Positions 42,242-52,029 are shown, counted from the first letter of the stretch. The stretch: DNA of 64,000 nucleotides from Micromonospora zamorensis (GCF_900090275.1 NZ_LT607755.1:3534001-3598000); one strand, 5' to 3'. Numbers and translations: made by a program. The notes: generated by a model from the sequence alone, not told the origin.

Positions 42242-44596
42242 ATGCACCACCGCACGCCACCGCGTCATCGTACGAGAGCCTGGCTATCCAGCACCGCCGC
42301 GGCACTGATCATCGTCGCCGGCGCCGGAACACCAGCCACCGCAGCACCGGCAGCGCCGACCCCGGGGAAGATCGGGGCGCAGTGCGCACCGACCCACTCG
42401 GAGTGGCTGCGCTGCGTGACGGTCACCGCAGCACTCGACCGGGCACCGACCACCGGGCAGACCGCCCGGCTCACCGTCACCGTCGACGCCCGGGTGGCGA
42501 TCGACGACCTGCGGGTACTGGTCACGCTTCCGTCGGCTCTGCGCCCGGCCGCGACCCCGGCCGGCTTCACCGCGGCCCGGGCCCTGTCGCGGGTTCCGTC
42601 CGACGCCGGCGAGGTCACCACGCTGAGCACGACCGTCGACGCGGCACCCAGCCGTGTCCTGCGCTACCAGACCGACCTGATCGCCACGGCCACCGGCCCC
42701 ACGGTGTTGCGGGTGCAGGCGACGTCCGCCGGCGGGCCCGTTCTCGGCAGCGACGAGGTCCACGTGCCGGTCACGATCGGCGCCACGGACCGCGAGTCCC
42801 GACTGGGCAAGGCCGAGGGTGACGCGGAGGCCGCACAGACTCCGGCCGGCACGCCGGTCCTCCGGGCCAACCCGTCGGTGCCCTACCGTCCCGCTAGCAC
42901 CGCCGGACTGCCGGCGCCACACAGCGACGACATCCGGTCGCCCGGTGCGGCGCCCGCCCAGGTCACCTGCGTCACGGGCAGCTTCGACTACAGCGACAAC
43001 AACGGCGCCTGGCACCCGTCGAAGAACCTGCAGTACCAGGTGTGGGACGACGACTCGTTCGGCGACGACCTGCTCGCGGCCGGGCTCACCGACAGCGCTG
43101 GTGCCTATCGCGCCTGCTTCGGCAACGACGACGGCATCGGCGGTGGTGGTCAGGACGTGTACGTCCGCGCGGTCACCGAGGGCACGCAGTACAAGGTGGA
43201 GGACTCGGACGACGACGCGTACGCGTTCCGTAGCACCACCCGCGACAACCTGGGCAACGGCCGCACGTACGACTACGGACAACTGCACACCGCGGACACG
43301 ACGTTGATGCCGGCATACCACGCGTATGACACCGCCGACGACGCGCTGGCCTGGACGCCGGGCGACTGCTGGGACATGCGCGACGAGAGCTGCCAGAACA
43401 TCGACATCGAGTGGGAGCCGGGCTCGACCGAGGGCACCTACTACGACCCCGGCGACGACGAGGTACGGCTGCTCGCCGCCGACCCGGGCAATCCGTGGGT
43501 GGTGATCCACGAGCTCGGCCACGGTGTCATGGACGACGTCTACGAGGACAACTACCCGCAGATCGGCTCGGAGTGCAGCCCGCACTACGTCACCCGCCGG
43601 TCTGGCCCGGCCTGTGCCTGGTCCGAGGGCTTCGCCGACTGGTTCGGCGCCGCCGTGCTGAACAACCCCGACCTGCCCGGCCTCGGCAACATCGACACCG
43701 CGACCTGGGGCACCCCTGACTGGGACGACGGCGACCAGGTCGAGGGCCGCGTCGCTGGCGCGATCTGGGACCTGCTGGACACCGGCACCGAGGGCACCGA
43801 CGCGTACCGCGACACGCTGACGAACGTCTGGGACACGTTCCTGGACCACCGGGTGACCAGCTTCGCCGCCTACTGGTCGGCACGCGGCCAGGACGGCCAC
43901 GAGGTCGGCGACCAGGCGCTCGGATCGCTGTTCCAGAACACGATCGACTACGGGTTCCGTCGGGGGTTGACCGACGGCGCCGAGGTGACCGCCACGACGC
44001 CGCCGAACGACCAGAACTTCCGGTACGACACGCGGCACGAGGCATGGTCGGTCGTCGCCGTCCGCCCGCCGGCAGGCGCGGACGACGACGTGACGCTCTT
44101 CGACGACCGGGCACAGACCCAGCGGCTGGAGGAGAGCCTGCTCGGCGTCGACGTGACGGACTTCGTCGCGGTCGACTCCACAGCCGGGCGGCGCCCGCTC
44201 GGCGACTACTATCCGCGGATGCACCGGGTCAGCGGCACTGGGGCGTACACCATCGAGCTGGCCGACAGCGGCCAGACACTGGTCGACACCGCGAAGCGAC
44301 AGATGGGCACGGGTGACGTGGCCGCTGTCTGGAACTCGTGCCTCACCGCCGGCCAGCAGGTGACGTTCACCGTCACGCCGGGCGACCCGAGCCAGGACGC
44401 CGAACTGTTCGTGGTGTCCTCGACGGCCGGTGCGCCGGCCACGTACGTACGGGACCGGGCCAGCGCGGCGACCGCGGCCGCGACCGGGGCGGGCCAGCCG
44501 GAGTCGCTCGCCTACACGGCACCGGCCGACGGCTGCGTGGGCGTGATCATCATCAATCGAGCGGGCAGTGGCACCTACACACTGACCCGTTCTTGA
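42242..44596 (+). CDS. Secreted zinc metalloprotease with HELGH motif
   Basis: 784 residues from the ATG at 42242 (GGGGAGGG site); the frame is open upstream without start signals. A signal peptide ends ~42 (ATAAP). A beta-rich N-terminal region follows with TLPSALRPAAT-like repeat-domain sequence, then an Asp-rich segment. The protease domain has HELGH at 423-427 (zinc ligands His423, His427, catalytic Glu424) and the downstream glutamate-containing CAWSEGFADWFGA, a gluzincin-like arrangement. The C-terminal ~150 residues are a pre-peptidase-type beta domain. Large extracellular protease; a hairpin terminator follows. Confidence 0.9.
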   Translation: MHHRTPPRHRTRAWLSSTAAALIIVAGAGTPATAAPAAPTPGKIGAQCAPTHSEWLRCVTVTAALDRAPTTGQTARLTVTVDARVAIDDLRVLVTLPSALRPAATPAGFTAARALSRVPSDAGEVTTLSTTVDAAPSRVLRYQTDLIATATGPTVLRVQATSAGGPVLGSDEVHVPVTIGATDRESRLGKAEGDAEAAQTPAGTPVLRANPSVPYRPASTAGLPAPHSDDIRSPGAAPAQVTCVTGSFDYSDNNGAWHPSKNLQYQVWDDDSFGDDLLAAGLTDSAGAYRACFGNDDGIGGGGQDVYVRAVTEGTQYKVEDSDDDAYAFRSTTRDNLGNGRTYDYGQLHTADTTLMPAYHAYDTADDALAWTPGDCWDMRDESCQNIDIEWEPGSTEGTYYDPGDDEVRLLAADPGNPWVVIHELGHGVMDDVYEDNYPQIGSECSPHYVTRRSGPACAWSEGFADWFGAAVLNNPDLPGLGNIDTATWGTPDWDDGDQVEGRVAGAIWDLLDTGTEGTDAYRDTLTNVWDTFLDHRVTSFAAYWSARGQDGHEVGDQALGSLFQNTIDYGFRRGLTDGAEVTATTPPNDQNFRYDTRHEAWSVVAVRPPAGADDDVTLFDDRAQTQRLEESLLGVDVTDFVAVDSTAGRRPLGDYYPRMHRVSGTGAYTIELADSGQTLVDTAKRQMGTGDVAAVWNSCLTAGQQVTFTVTPGDPSQDAELFVVSSTAGAPATYVRDRASAATAAATGAGQPESLAYTAPADGCVGVIIINRAGSGTYTLTRS

Positions 44597-44603
44597 TCAG
44601 GTG

Positions 44604-44645
44604 AGGTTCCGGCGGGTACCCACGATCGGGTGCCCGCCGGAACCT
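44604..44645 (+). terminator. Hairpin terminator of the metalloprotease gene
   Basis: An 18-bp stem (44604-44621 with 44628-44645, one G:T pair) with a 6-base loop, starting 8 bases after the stop. Confidence 0.85.
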
Positions 44646-44670
44646 GTACCCGCAGGGGGAACGTCGAACG

Positions 44671-45414
44671 GTGATGACCCGACGCCTACTGCTCAGTGCG
44701 GTCCTCCTCCTTGCCGCCTGCTCTGACGGACCGGCAGCTCGGCCGCCGACCGGCACGGACACCGTGATCGCTGTGGTCGACCGGCGCGGCGGTTTCGCCG
44801 CCTCTGCCGAGCAGTGGGCGCTGCCGGCGCTCACTCTCTACGGCGACGGCACCGCCGTGACGCGGGGTGACGACCGGGGTGCGCTGCTGACGGGGCATCG
44901 GCGGACGCTCTCGACGGCACAGATCGACGCGCTGTTCCGGCGTGCTGACGACGCGGGCATACTCACGGACCGCGACTACCCGCAGGACGTCACCGACGCG
45001 GCCACACTCACCGTGCGGCTGACCACGACCGGCGACACGTACGAGACGACGGTCACGCAGCCGTCGCCCGGCGAGGGCGGTGACCGTGGTGAGGTGATCG
45101 CGTTCGCCGAGGCCGCGGCAGCCTCCGGTGTCGACGCCGGAGAGTACCTGCCGCAGCGGGCGGCGGTGCTGGTGGTCGCCGATTCCGAGGACAACTCCGA
45201 CGTACGGCCCTGGCCACTGGACGTGTCCCTCTCCGCGATGGACGGCGCACCCCAGCGGCCCTGCCACGTGGTCGACGGCGCGTCGCTGGCACCGCTGCTG
45301 GCCGAAGCCGGCGCGGCGCGCGGCGAGACCCGATGGCAGGCTGAGGGACACCGGGTACGCCTGGTGGTCCGACCGCTGCTGCCGCACGAGCGGACCTGCG
45401 CGGACCTCGACTAG
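44671..45414 (+). CDS. Hypothetical lipoprotein
   Basis: 247 residues from GTG at 44671 (an ATG follows at once) behind GGGGGAA. Lipobox LLAAC with Cys17. The mature part has ALTLYGDGTAVTRGDD, typical of actinomycete surface lipoproteins with a beta-propeller-like or cystatin-like strand pattern, and two Cys (CHVVD, RTCADLD) near the C-terminus. No named family recognised. Confidence 0.8.
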   Translation: MMTRRLLLSAVLLLAACSDGPAARPPTGTDTVIAVVDRRGGFAASAEQWALPALTLYGDGTAVTRGDDRGALLTGHRRTLSTAQIDALFRRADDAGILTDRDYPQDVTDAATLTVRLTTTGDTYETTVTQPSPGEGGDRGEVIAFAEAAAASGVDAGEYLPQRAAVLVVADSEDNSDVRPWPLDVSLSAMDGAPQRPCHVVDGASLAPLLAEAGAARGETRWQAEGHRVRLVVRPLLPHERTCADLD

Positions 45415-45448
45415 GCGGCATCACGGCACAACTTTGGGAGTCAGCGCG

Positions 45449-45679
45449 ATGGGAATGATGGTGACCGCGAGGCGGATCGAGGCCACCGCGGATGAGGTCC
45501 GCTATGAATTCGGGTTCGAGGACAGGTTCGATCGGGTTCTCACGATCGATCCCAGAACCCTTGAAGCAGGTGTCGACGACGGCGAATTCAACTCGGCCGC
45601 CAGCGCGATCACCGTAAAGATCGTCAAGGCGTGGCGGTCCAGCGGCGAGTTCCCCGCCACGATGATGTACGCCAGTTGA
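45449..45679 (+). CDS. Small hypothetical protein
   Basis: 76 residues from the ATG at 45449 with a GGGAG site nine bases upstream. Predicted beta-strands (VTARRIEATADEVRYEFGF) precede a helix ending in AWRSSGEFPATMMYAS. It is soluble, acidic in the middle and of normal codon use. No known domain, but the start signals and fit between neighbours support a real gene. Confidence 0.6.
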   Translation: MGMMVTARRIEATADEVRYEFGFEDRFDRVLTIDPRTLEAGVDDGEFNSAASAITVKIVKAWRSSGEFPATMMYAS

Positions 45680-45716
45680 GCGATCACATCCCACGGCGAT
45701 CGGGACGGAGGGTGCG

Positions 45717-45722
45717 TAACGT
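45717..45722 (+). promoter_or_regulatory. -10-like box for the PPOX gene
   Basis: TAACGT lies 36 bases before the ATG at 45758; no clear -35 is seen. Confidence 0.3.
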
Positions 45723-45757
45723 GCAGGGGTAACCCTGACGCGACGAGGAGAGACTTC

Positions 45758-46177
45758 ATGTCCAAGCCACCGCTGCCCGAGCCCGCGATCGCCATGCTGC
45801 AGAAGCCGAATCCGGCCGTCATGACCACCCTGCAGGCGACCGGTCAGCCGGTGTCCGCTGCCACCTGGTACCTGTGGGAGGACGGCCGGATCCTGGTGAA
45901 CATGGACGAGAGCCGCCGCCGGCTGGAGCACGTCCGCAACGACCCGCGGGTGTCCCTGACCGTGCTCGACGAGGCCGGCTGGTACACCCACGTCAGCATT
46001 ATCGGGCACGTCGTCGAGCTGCGGGCCGACGAAGACCTGGCGGACATCGACCGGTTGTCGCAGCACTACACCGGCAATGCGTACCCCCGGCGGGAGCGCG
46101 CCCGGGTCAGCGCCCTGATCGAGATCGACCGCTGGCACGGTTGGGGCTCCCTCAAGGACAACGACCAGGTCGGCTGA
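45758..46177 (+). CDS. PPOX-class (F420/flavin-dependent) oxidoreductase
   Basis: 139 residues, a standard length for the split-barrel family. Strands VMTTLQATGQPVSAATWYLWEDGRILVNMD, then RRLEHVRNDPRVSLTVLD, then GHVVELRAD match the pyridoxamine-phosphate-oxidase-like fold of F420-binding proteins in actinomycetes. Acts in the cytoplasm with a deazaflavin or flavin; the substrate is unknown. GAGGAGA ribosome site. Followed by a strong bidirectional hairpin. Confidence 0.9.
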   Translation: MSKPPLPEPAIAMLQKPNPAVMTTLQATGQPVSAATWYLWEDGRILVNMDESRRRLEHVRNDPRVSLTVLDEAGWYTHVSIIGHVVELRADEDLADIDRLSQHYTGNAYPRRERARVSALIEIDRWHGWGSLKDNDQVG

Positions 46178-46185
46178 CCAGCATC

Positions 46186-46215
46186 AGCCCGGCCGGCGGC
46201 ACCGCCGGCCGGGCT
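46186..46215. terminator. Bidirectional hairpin terminator
   Basis: A 13-14-bp G+C stem AGCCCGGCCGGCGG / CCGCCGGCCGGGCT with a very short loop, between the convergent PPOX and BASS transporter genes. Confidence 0.8.
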
Positions 46216-46226
46216 GGCGGCACCCG

Positions 46227-47108
46227 TCAGGGCTGCACGGTGGCGGGCCGGGTGCCGACGCGGGTCACCAGGTAGCCGAAGGCCGCCGCGGTGAAGAACA
46301 TGACGATGCCGTAGACGGCGCCCGGGATCGCCATCTGCGTGCTGTTGAGCAACGCCGGGCTGAGCGCGATAGTGATGGCCAGGGTGCTGTTGTGGATGCC
46401 GATCTCGAACCCGGCTGCCGTCGCGGCGCTCCGCTCGACACCGGCGAGCCGCGGCACCCCGTACCCGATGGCGAGGCTCAGCAGGTTGAACGCGAGCACG
46501 GCCAGACCGACCGAGACGAAGTAGTCGGCGATGTTCTCCCGTTCGCCGAGCACGGCCCCGGCGATCACCGCGACGAGCACGACGACGGAGAGGATCCGGA
46601 CCGGCCGGTTCAGACGCTCGGCGACGTGCGGCAGCCGGGCCCGGATCAGCATGCCGATCGCGACCGGGACGAGCACGATGGCGAAGACCTGCACCACCTT
46701 GTCGAACTGCAACCCGATGCTCCTGCCGTCGGGCAGGAAGTACGCCGCCGACAGGTTGACCAGGATCGGCAGGGTGAACACGGCGAGCACCGAGTTGATG
46801 GCGGTCAGGGTGATGTTCAGGGCCACGTGGCCGCCGAACAGGTGGCTGTAGAGGTTGGCCGTCGTGCCGCCCGGCGAGGCGGCCAGCAGCATCATGCCGA
46901 CGGCCAGTTCGGGCGCCAGGTCGAACGCGAGGACGAGGCAGAAGCAGAGCGCCGGCAGCACCAGCACCTGGCACACCAGGGCGATGACGGCGGCTCGTGG
47001 ATGCTGGGCCACCCGGCGAAAGTCCGCGATGGTCAGTCCGAGACCCAGACCGAGCATGATGATGCCGAGGGCGATGGGCAGGCCGATCAGAGTCAGGGCG
47101 GAGTCCAT
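46227..47108 (-). CDS. Bile acid:sodium symporter (BASS) family transporter
   Basis: 293 residues and about nine transmembrane helices. The family signatures LAASPGGTTANLYSHL (helix-break region) and GFEIGIHNSTLAITIAL are intact. BASS proteins import organic anions with sodium; actinomycete members may move small carboxylates. It is monocistronic, divergent from the chitinase gene. Confidence 0.92.
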   Translation of the reverse strand: MDSALTLIGLPIALGIIMLGLGLGLTIADFRRVAQHPRAAVIALVCQVLVLPALCFCLVLAFDLAPELAVGMMLLAASPGGTTANLYSHLFGGHVALNITLTAINSVLAVFTLPILVNLSAAYFLPDGRSIGLQFDKVVQVFAIVLVPVAIGMLIRARLPHVAERLNRPVRILSVVVLVAVIAGAVLGERENIADYFVSVGLAVLAFNLLSLAIGYGVPRLAGVERSAATAAGFEIGIHNSTLAITIALSPALLNSTQMAIPGAVYGIVMFFTAAAFGYLVTRVGTRPATVQP

Positions 47109-47253
47109 GGCACAACATCGTTACCACCGGGTAACGCCGCAACAATCCCCCATGTGGCTGGACGCTCTTGACCCCGGACTGTGATCGGCTTAACTTCATC
47201 AATCAGATAAGTCTCTTTACTAATTCTGCTTGATGCCTCGTGGGAGTGTGCCG

Positions 47254-48597
47254 ATGCGACCATTCCGCCACCGCCGTCTCACCGCCGTCGTCACAGTGGC
47301 GGCCCTGCTGTTCACCGCCGCCCCGCCCAGCGCCGCCAGCGCGGGCGACAACCAGCAGCGCCGCACCGGTTACCACCGGGTCGGCTACTTCACCCAGTGG
47401 GGCATCTACGGCCGGGCCTTCCCGGTCAAGAAGCTCGACACGTCCGGGGCGGCGAGCCGCCTCACCCACGTCAACTACGCCTTCGGCAACGTCAGCGAGG
47501 ACGGACGCTGCTACGTGGACGGTGGGCCGGGCGAGGGCGACGCCTGGGCCGACTACCAGCGACCCGTCCCCGCCGAGGAGAGCGTCGACGGCGTCGCGGA
47601 CGCCCCGGGCCAGGCCCTCAACGGCAACTTCGGCCAGCTCGCCAAGCTGAAGGCCAAGCACCCCAAACTGAAGGTGCTGATCTCGCTGGGTGGCTGGAGC
47701 TGGTCCACGTACTTCTCGAACGCCGCCCGCACCGACGCCTCCCGCAAGGCGTTCGTCGCGTCCTGCATCGACCTCTACCTGAAGGGCAACCTGCCCGGCG
47801 GGGACGGCGCCGCCGGCGGCCCGGGTGCCGGGGCCGGCGTCTTCGACGGCATCGACCTCGACTGGGAGTGGCCCAACTGGGAGGGTGAGCCCGGCAACGT
47901 CATCCGCCCGGAGGACCGGGAGAACTTCACCAAGCTGCTCGCCGAGTTCCGCCGGCAACTCGACGCGTACGGGCGCACCACCCGGACGCACCACCCGCTG
48001 ACCGCCTTCCTGCCCGCCAACCCGGCCACCATGGACGCCGGCTACGAGGGCCGCAAGATCTTCAAGTACCTGGACTTCGCCACAGTGCAGGGGTACGACT
48101 TCCACGGCGGCTGGGAGGCAGTGGCCAACCAGCAGTCGGCGCTGCGCGTACCGGCGGGATCGCCGGACAACCCGGACTTCTCCGTCGAGGTGGCCATCGA
48201 CGGCTGGATCGCCCGCGGGGCGCCGCGCGACAAGCTCGTGCTCGGCATCCCGTACTACGGTCGGGGTTGGACCGGTGTCACCGGAGGCGGCAACGGCCTC
48301 TTCCAGCCGGCCACCGGGCCCGCGCCGGCCACCTTCGAGGCCGGCTACGAGGACTACAAAAAGCTCAAGACCCTGGCCGGCAACGGCTACACCGTGCACC
48401 GCGACCTCCGCGCCGGGCACGCCTGGCTGTTCGACGGTACGACGTTCTGGACGTACGACGACCCGGCGGTCGTGTTGCAGAAGACGCTCTACATCCGCCG
48501 CGCCGGCCTGGCCGGAGCGATGATCTGGTCGCTGGACGGCGACGACGACAACGCCACGCTGACCAGGACGATCGGCCTCGGCCTGACCACCTGGTAG
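47254..48597 (+). CDS. Secreted GH18 chitinase
   Basis: 447 residues from the ATG at 47254, chosen because GGGAG lies 7 bases before it; an ATG eight codons earlier has no site. Signal peptide 1-30 (ending ASA). Catalytic motif DGIDLDWEW with Asp198, Asp201, Asp203 and acid Glu205. The insertion domain and GAMIWSLDGDD at the barrel end are typical of ChiC/ChiD-type GH18. No chitin-binding domain is seen. It degrades chitin outside the cell. The promoter region is A+T-rich. Confidence 0.93.
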   Translation: MRPFRHRRLTAVVTVAALLFTAAPPSAASAGDNQQRRTGYHRVGYFTQWGIYGRAFPVKKLDTSGAASRLTHVNYAFGNVSEDGRCYVDGGPGEGDAWADYQRPVPAEESVDGVADAPGQALNGNFGQLAKLKAKHPKLKVLISLGGWSWSTYFSNAARTDASRKAFVASCIDLYLKGNLPGGDGAAGGPGAGAGVFDGIDLDWEWPNWEGEPGNVIRPEDRENFTKLLAEFRRQLDAYGRTTRTHHPLTAFLPANPATMDAGYEGRKIFKYLDFATVQGYDFHGGWEAVANQQSALRVPAGSPDNPDFSVEVAIDGWIARGAPRDKLVLGIPYYGRGWTGVTGGGNGLFQPATGPAPATFEAGYEDYKKLKTLAGNGYTVHRDLRAGHAWLFDGTTFWTYDDPAVVLQKTLYIRRAGLAGAMIWSLDGDDDNATLTRTIGLGLTTW

Positions 48598-48623
48598 GCG
48601 TACCCGCGACGCGCCGCCCGTGA

Positions 48624-49004
48624 TCAACTGGTCGCGGGCGGCGCGCCCTGTCCGGGGGAAACCGCGCGCACGGCGGCCTCGATGAGCGCGGTGACCTCGT
48701 CCATGTCCCGAGCCCGGTGCACGTCCAGCTCGGCCGACCAGCCGTCCGGACGACTGAGCTGGACCGTGACGTCGTCGCGGCGATGGGTCAGCCAGCCGGC
48801 GATCGCCTGCACCAGCACCATGACGGTGCCAGCGTCGTCGGCCACCACCCGCAGCACCTCGGTGTCGCCCGCCGACGAGGTTGTGGTCACCTCGTCGCGC
48901 AGCCGGTCCTCCGCGCGCAACCAGGACGTCAGCGAACGCCGAGCATCGGCGGACGGAAGATCCGGGAAGACCGAGAGCGTGATCATCTCCAGAGACGCCG
49001 GCAC
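48624..49004 (-). CDS. EACC1-like (effector-associated constant component 1) protein
   Basis: 126 residues from a GTG at 49004 with a perfect GGAAGGAGGAGACA site; an ATG six codons in lacks one. The pattern SLTSWLRAEDRLRDEV..., TVMVLVQAIAGWLTHRRDDVTVQLSRPDG and ALIEAAVRA matches EACC1, the small component that precedes diverse effectors in actinomycete conflict systems. Here no effector follows: the gene is convergent with the chitinase. It is therefore an orphan copy, or a relic. Family call is by pattern. Confidence 0.65.
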   Translation of the reverse strand: MPASLEMITLSVFPDLPSADARRSLTSWLRAEDRLRDEVTTTSSAGDTEVLRVVADDAGTVMVLVQAIAGWLTHRRDDVTVQLSRPDGWSAELDVHRARDMDEVTALIEAAVRAVSPGQGAPPATS

Positions 49005-49100
49005 TGTCTCCTCCTTCCGGGCGAGGTGGACCCCACCCCTCCATCCTGCCAGCCGGCCCCGGCGCGAGCATCCCGTGCAGTCACCGAAGTCGATCGAAGC

Positions 49101-49129
49101 TTGACCTGCGCATCGACGGTTCATAGGCT
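49101..49129 (+). promoter_or_regulatory. Sigma-70-type promoter of the M14 peptidase gene
   Basis: TTGACC (49101-49106), exactly 17 bases, TAGGCT (49124-49129), 41 bases before the start codon. Confidence 0.65.
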
Positions 49130-49170
49130 CCGGCCACTGCGAGGCTTTCCCCAGGAAGGGAACCCGAGAC

Positions 49171-51972
49171 ATGGCCCCATCGTCGCGTCCGTTCTGGACG
49201 GTCCCTCCGAAGCGGCTGGCGGGTGCCGCCACGATCGCGCTCCTGCTCGGCATGGCTCCCCTGCTCAGCGGCACGGCGACCGCGAGCCCCACCCGACCCT
49301 CCCCCTGCAGCAACGACCCGACCTCCCGGCTGAGCACCGTGCCCGCCCCGGAGACCGTGCTCGGCTTCCCCCTCGGCGCGGGACAGGAGCGGGTCGTCAC
49401 CAACGACGAGGTGCGGACGTACCTCGGGGCTGTGGACAGCGCCTCCAACCGGGTCGTCACCGGAGTGATGGCCACCAGCGTGCTCGGCCAGCCGCTGCCG
49501 TACGCGGTGGTGTCCAACGAACGCCACGTGCGGCCGTCCGCCCTGCGGAAGATCGCCGACGACGTACGGGACCTGCGCGACCCGCGCCGGACCAGCGCGC
49601 GGACGGCCGACCGGACGGCGAAGGACAGCCCGGCCATCGTCTGGGTCACCGCGAACGTGCACGGCGGTGAGAAGAGCGGCACCGACGCGGCGCTCAAGAC
49701 GCTGTACGAGTTGGCGGCGGGCCTGTCCTGCGAGGTCGCCCGGCGAAACGACAACCTGGTCACCATCATCGTTCCGACCCAGAACCCGGACGGCCGCGAC
49801 GCGACGCGTCGGCAGAACGAGTTCGGCTTCGACATGAACCGGGACTGGTTCGCCCGCACCCAGCAGGAGACCGACGGCAAGCTCGAACTGCTGCGCCGCT
49901 ACCCGCCGCAGGTGTTCATCGACGCGCACGAGATGGGTGGCCGGCAGTACTTCTTCCCGCCGAACGCCGACCCGATCCACCACGAGATCGCCGGCGAGGC
50001 GGTGGACTGGATCAACCGGATCGGCGAGGCCAACAAGGCCGGCTTCGGCTTCAACGGGGCCTGCGACGACACCGTCACCACCGAGTGCTACTTCAACTAC
50101 GACACGTACGACATGTTCTTCATGGGCTACGGCGACACGGTGCCCACCACCGGTTTCGGTGCGGCCGGCATGACGTACGAGAAGGGCAGCGCGTCGGCGG
50201 TGGCCGACCGGGTCCAGCAGCAGTTCCACACCCAGTGGTCGACGCTGGGCTGGGCCGCCGCGAACAAGCGCGAGGTGCTCAGCGGCTACTTCGACATCTG
50301 GACCGACGCGCTCGCCCAGGGCAGGGCGGGCACCCTGGAGCCGAACGAGGTGGTGCAGCCCACCAACGAGGTCCAGTTCCCCGTGCCGGACATCAAGATC
50401 CGCTCGTACTTCCTGCTGCCGGACCGGCAGCTCGCCGACGTCCGGCAGCTCGTCGAGCGGCTGCGCCGGATGGACGTCGAGGTGTACGAGGTGCAGAAGC
50501 CGACCCGGGTGCCCAACGCGCGGGTCTTCGGCGGACGGACCGCCACGAACGTGACAGTGCCCAAGGGCGCGTACTGGATCCCGATGGACCAGCCGCAGAA
50601 GCACTGGATCCAGGCCATCATGGGCGAGGACCCGTACGTTCCGTTCCCCTACTTCTACGACGTGTCGTCCTGGAGCAACCCGCTGCTGATGGGCGTCTCC
50701 ACCATCTACACCGGCGACAACGTCCGACCGAAGGCGGAGCTGGTCCGGGGAATCTCCGGCGGCCGGGGCTCGCTCGCGTGGCCGTGGGGTTCGTACACGT
50801 ACCCGCTCGACTCGGCCGCCGCCGCGGAGTTCACGTTCCGCCTGCTCGGTCGCGGCGTTCCGCTGGTCCGTGACCTGAAGACCAGCCGCGTCGCCATCCC
50901 GGCGACCAAGCTGAGCCGCACCGTCGACGAGCTGGCAGAGTCGTTCGGGGTGACCCTCACCCCGGGCGGGCGGCCCACCGGCACCAGCCTGGCCCTGCCC
51001 GACGTCGGGCTCTTCCAGGGCACCGGCATCTCCACCACCTCGGGTTCGCACGGCGAGGCCCGGTACGTGCTCGGCAAGCGGTGGGGGCTCGACCTCACGC
51101 CGGTCACCACAGCCGACATCAACGACAACACCGAGGCGTTCACCGGGCGTACCGTGCTGCTGGTCCCTGACGGCAGCAGCGCGACCGGCGGTCTGACCGC
51201 GACCGGGCAGGCCAACCTGCGTGACTGGATCGCCCAGGGCCACACCTACCTCGGGCTGCGCAACGAGGGCACACGGGTGGCCCGCGCGGCCGGGCTCACC
51301 TCCACCACCGAGAAGACCAAGCCGGCCGACTACCTGGTGATCGGCTCGCACCTGCGGGTCGACGTCGACACCGACAGCCCGGTCGCGCTGGGCCGCCCGG
51401 CGGAGGACTTCGAGTTCAACAACAGCGACCCGATCCTCAACCCGAGCACCACCGGGACGAACGTGCTCAGCTACCCGACGGGTGACACGTTCTGGGCCAA
51501 CGGCTACACCGTCGGCGAGGACGCCCTGAAGGGCACGGCGGCAGTGGTCGACGAGCCGACCGGTGCCGGCCGGGCGGTGCTGTTCGCGTTCAATCCGCTC
51601 TTCCGGGCGTACAACGAGAATGGTCTGCACCTGGTCGCCAACGCGCTGCTCTACCCGGCGGGCGCCTCGGACGCCCGGCGTTCCGCCGGGGTCGACCCGG
51701 CGCGCGCCAGCGCCGCCGCCGCGCCGGTCACGCCGGACCTGGGCGGCGGTTGGCGGCCGATCACCATCCAGGTGGCGGCGGCGGACCTGCCGCGCGCTGA
51801 GGCGGTCGTCGAACGCTTCACCACGGACGCCAAGGCGTCCGCGAAGGACGGCTCGGCGTACGTCGTGATCCCCAACCCGCAGGGCCTCCAGGTCGACGAG
51901 CACCCGTTCGCGAGCGATCTGGTACGCGCGCTCCGCGATGCCAAGGTGCCGCTGCGGTCGGTGGTCGGCTGA
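49171..51972 (+). CDS. Secreted M14 zinc carboxypeptidase-like enzyme
   Basis: 933 residues. Signal peptide ~1-39. The M14 domain has zinc ligands His164 and Glu167 (NVHGGEKSG) and His253 (DAHEMGG), with catalytic Glu337 in MTYEKGS. Conserved PTQNPDGRDATRRQNEFGFDMNRDW contains the substrate-binding Asn-Arg pair. The remaining ~550 residues are C-terminal domains found in large actinomycete M14 proteins. It trims peptides outside the cell. Its promoter and terminator are both visible, so it is monocistronic. Confidence 0.93.
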   Translation: MAPSSRPFWTVPPKRLAGAATIALLLGMAPLLSGTATASPTRPSPCSNDPTSRLSTVPAPETVLGFPLGAGQERVVTNDEVRTYLGAVDSASNRVVTGVMATSVLGQPLPYAVVSNERHVRPSALRKIADDVRDLRDPRRTSARTADRTAKDSPAIVWVTANVHGGEKSGTDAALKTLYELAAGLSCEVARRNDNLVTIIVPTQNPDGRDATRRQNEFGFDMNRDWFARTQQETDGKLELLRRYPPQVFIDAHEMGGRQYFFPPNADPIHHEIAGEAVDWINRIGEANKAGFGFNGACDDTVTTECYFNYDTYDMFFMGYGDTVPTTGFGAAGMTYEKGSASAVADRVQQQFHTQWSTLGWAAANKREVLSGYFDIWTDALAQGRAGTLEPNEVVQPTNEVQFPVPDIKIRSYFLLPDRQLADVRQLVERLRRMDVEVYEVQKPTRVPNARVFGGRTATNVTVPKGAYWIPMDQPQKHWIQAIMGEDPYVPFPYFYDVSSWSNPLLMGVSTIYTGDNVRPKAELVRGISGGRGSLAWPWGSYTYPLDSAAAAEFTFRLLGRGVPLVRDLKTSRVAIPATKLSRTVDELAESFGVTLTPGGRPTGTSLALPDVGLFQGTGISTTSGSHGEARYVLGKRWGLDLTPVTTADINDNTEAFTGRTVLLVPDGSSATGGLTATGQANLRDWIAQGHTYLGLRNEGTRVARAAGLTSTTEKTKPADYLVIGSHLRVDVDTDSPVALGRPAEDFEFNNSDPILNPSTTGTNVLSYPTGDTFWANGYTVGEDALKGTAAVVDEPTGAGRAVLFAFNPLFRAYNENGLHLVANALLYPAGASDARRSAGVDPARASAAAAPVTPDLGGGWRPITIQVAAADLPRAEAVVERFTTDAKASAKDGSAYVVIPNPQGLQVDEHPFASDLVRALRDAKVPLRSVVG

Positions 51973-51980
51973 CCAACCCG

Positions 51981-52029
51981 GCACGACAGAGCGCCCGTCC
52001 CCGACACGGAGACGGGCGCTTTGTCGTGC
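51981..52029. terminator. Bidirectional hairpin terminator
   Basis: A 19-bp stem (51981-51999 with 52011-52029, one G:T pair) 8 bases after the M14 stop and before the end of the convergent gene. Confidence 0.85.
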
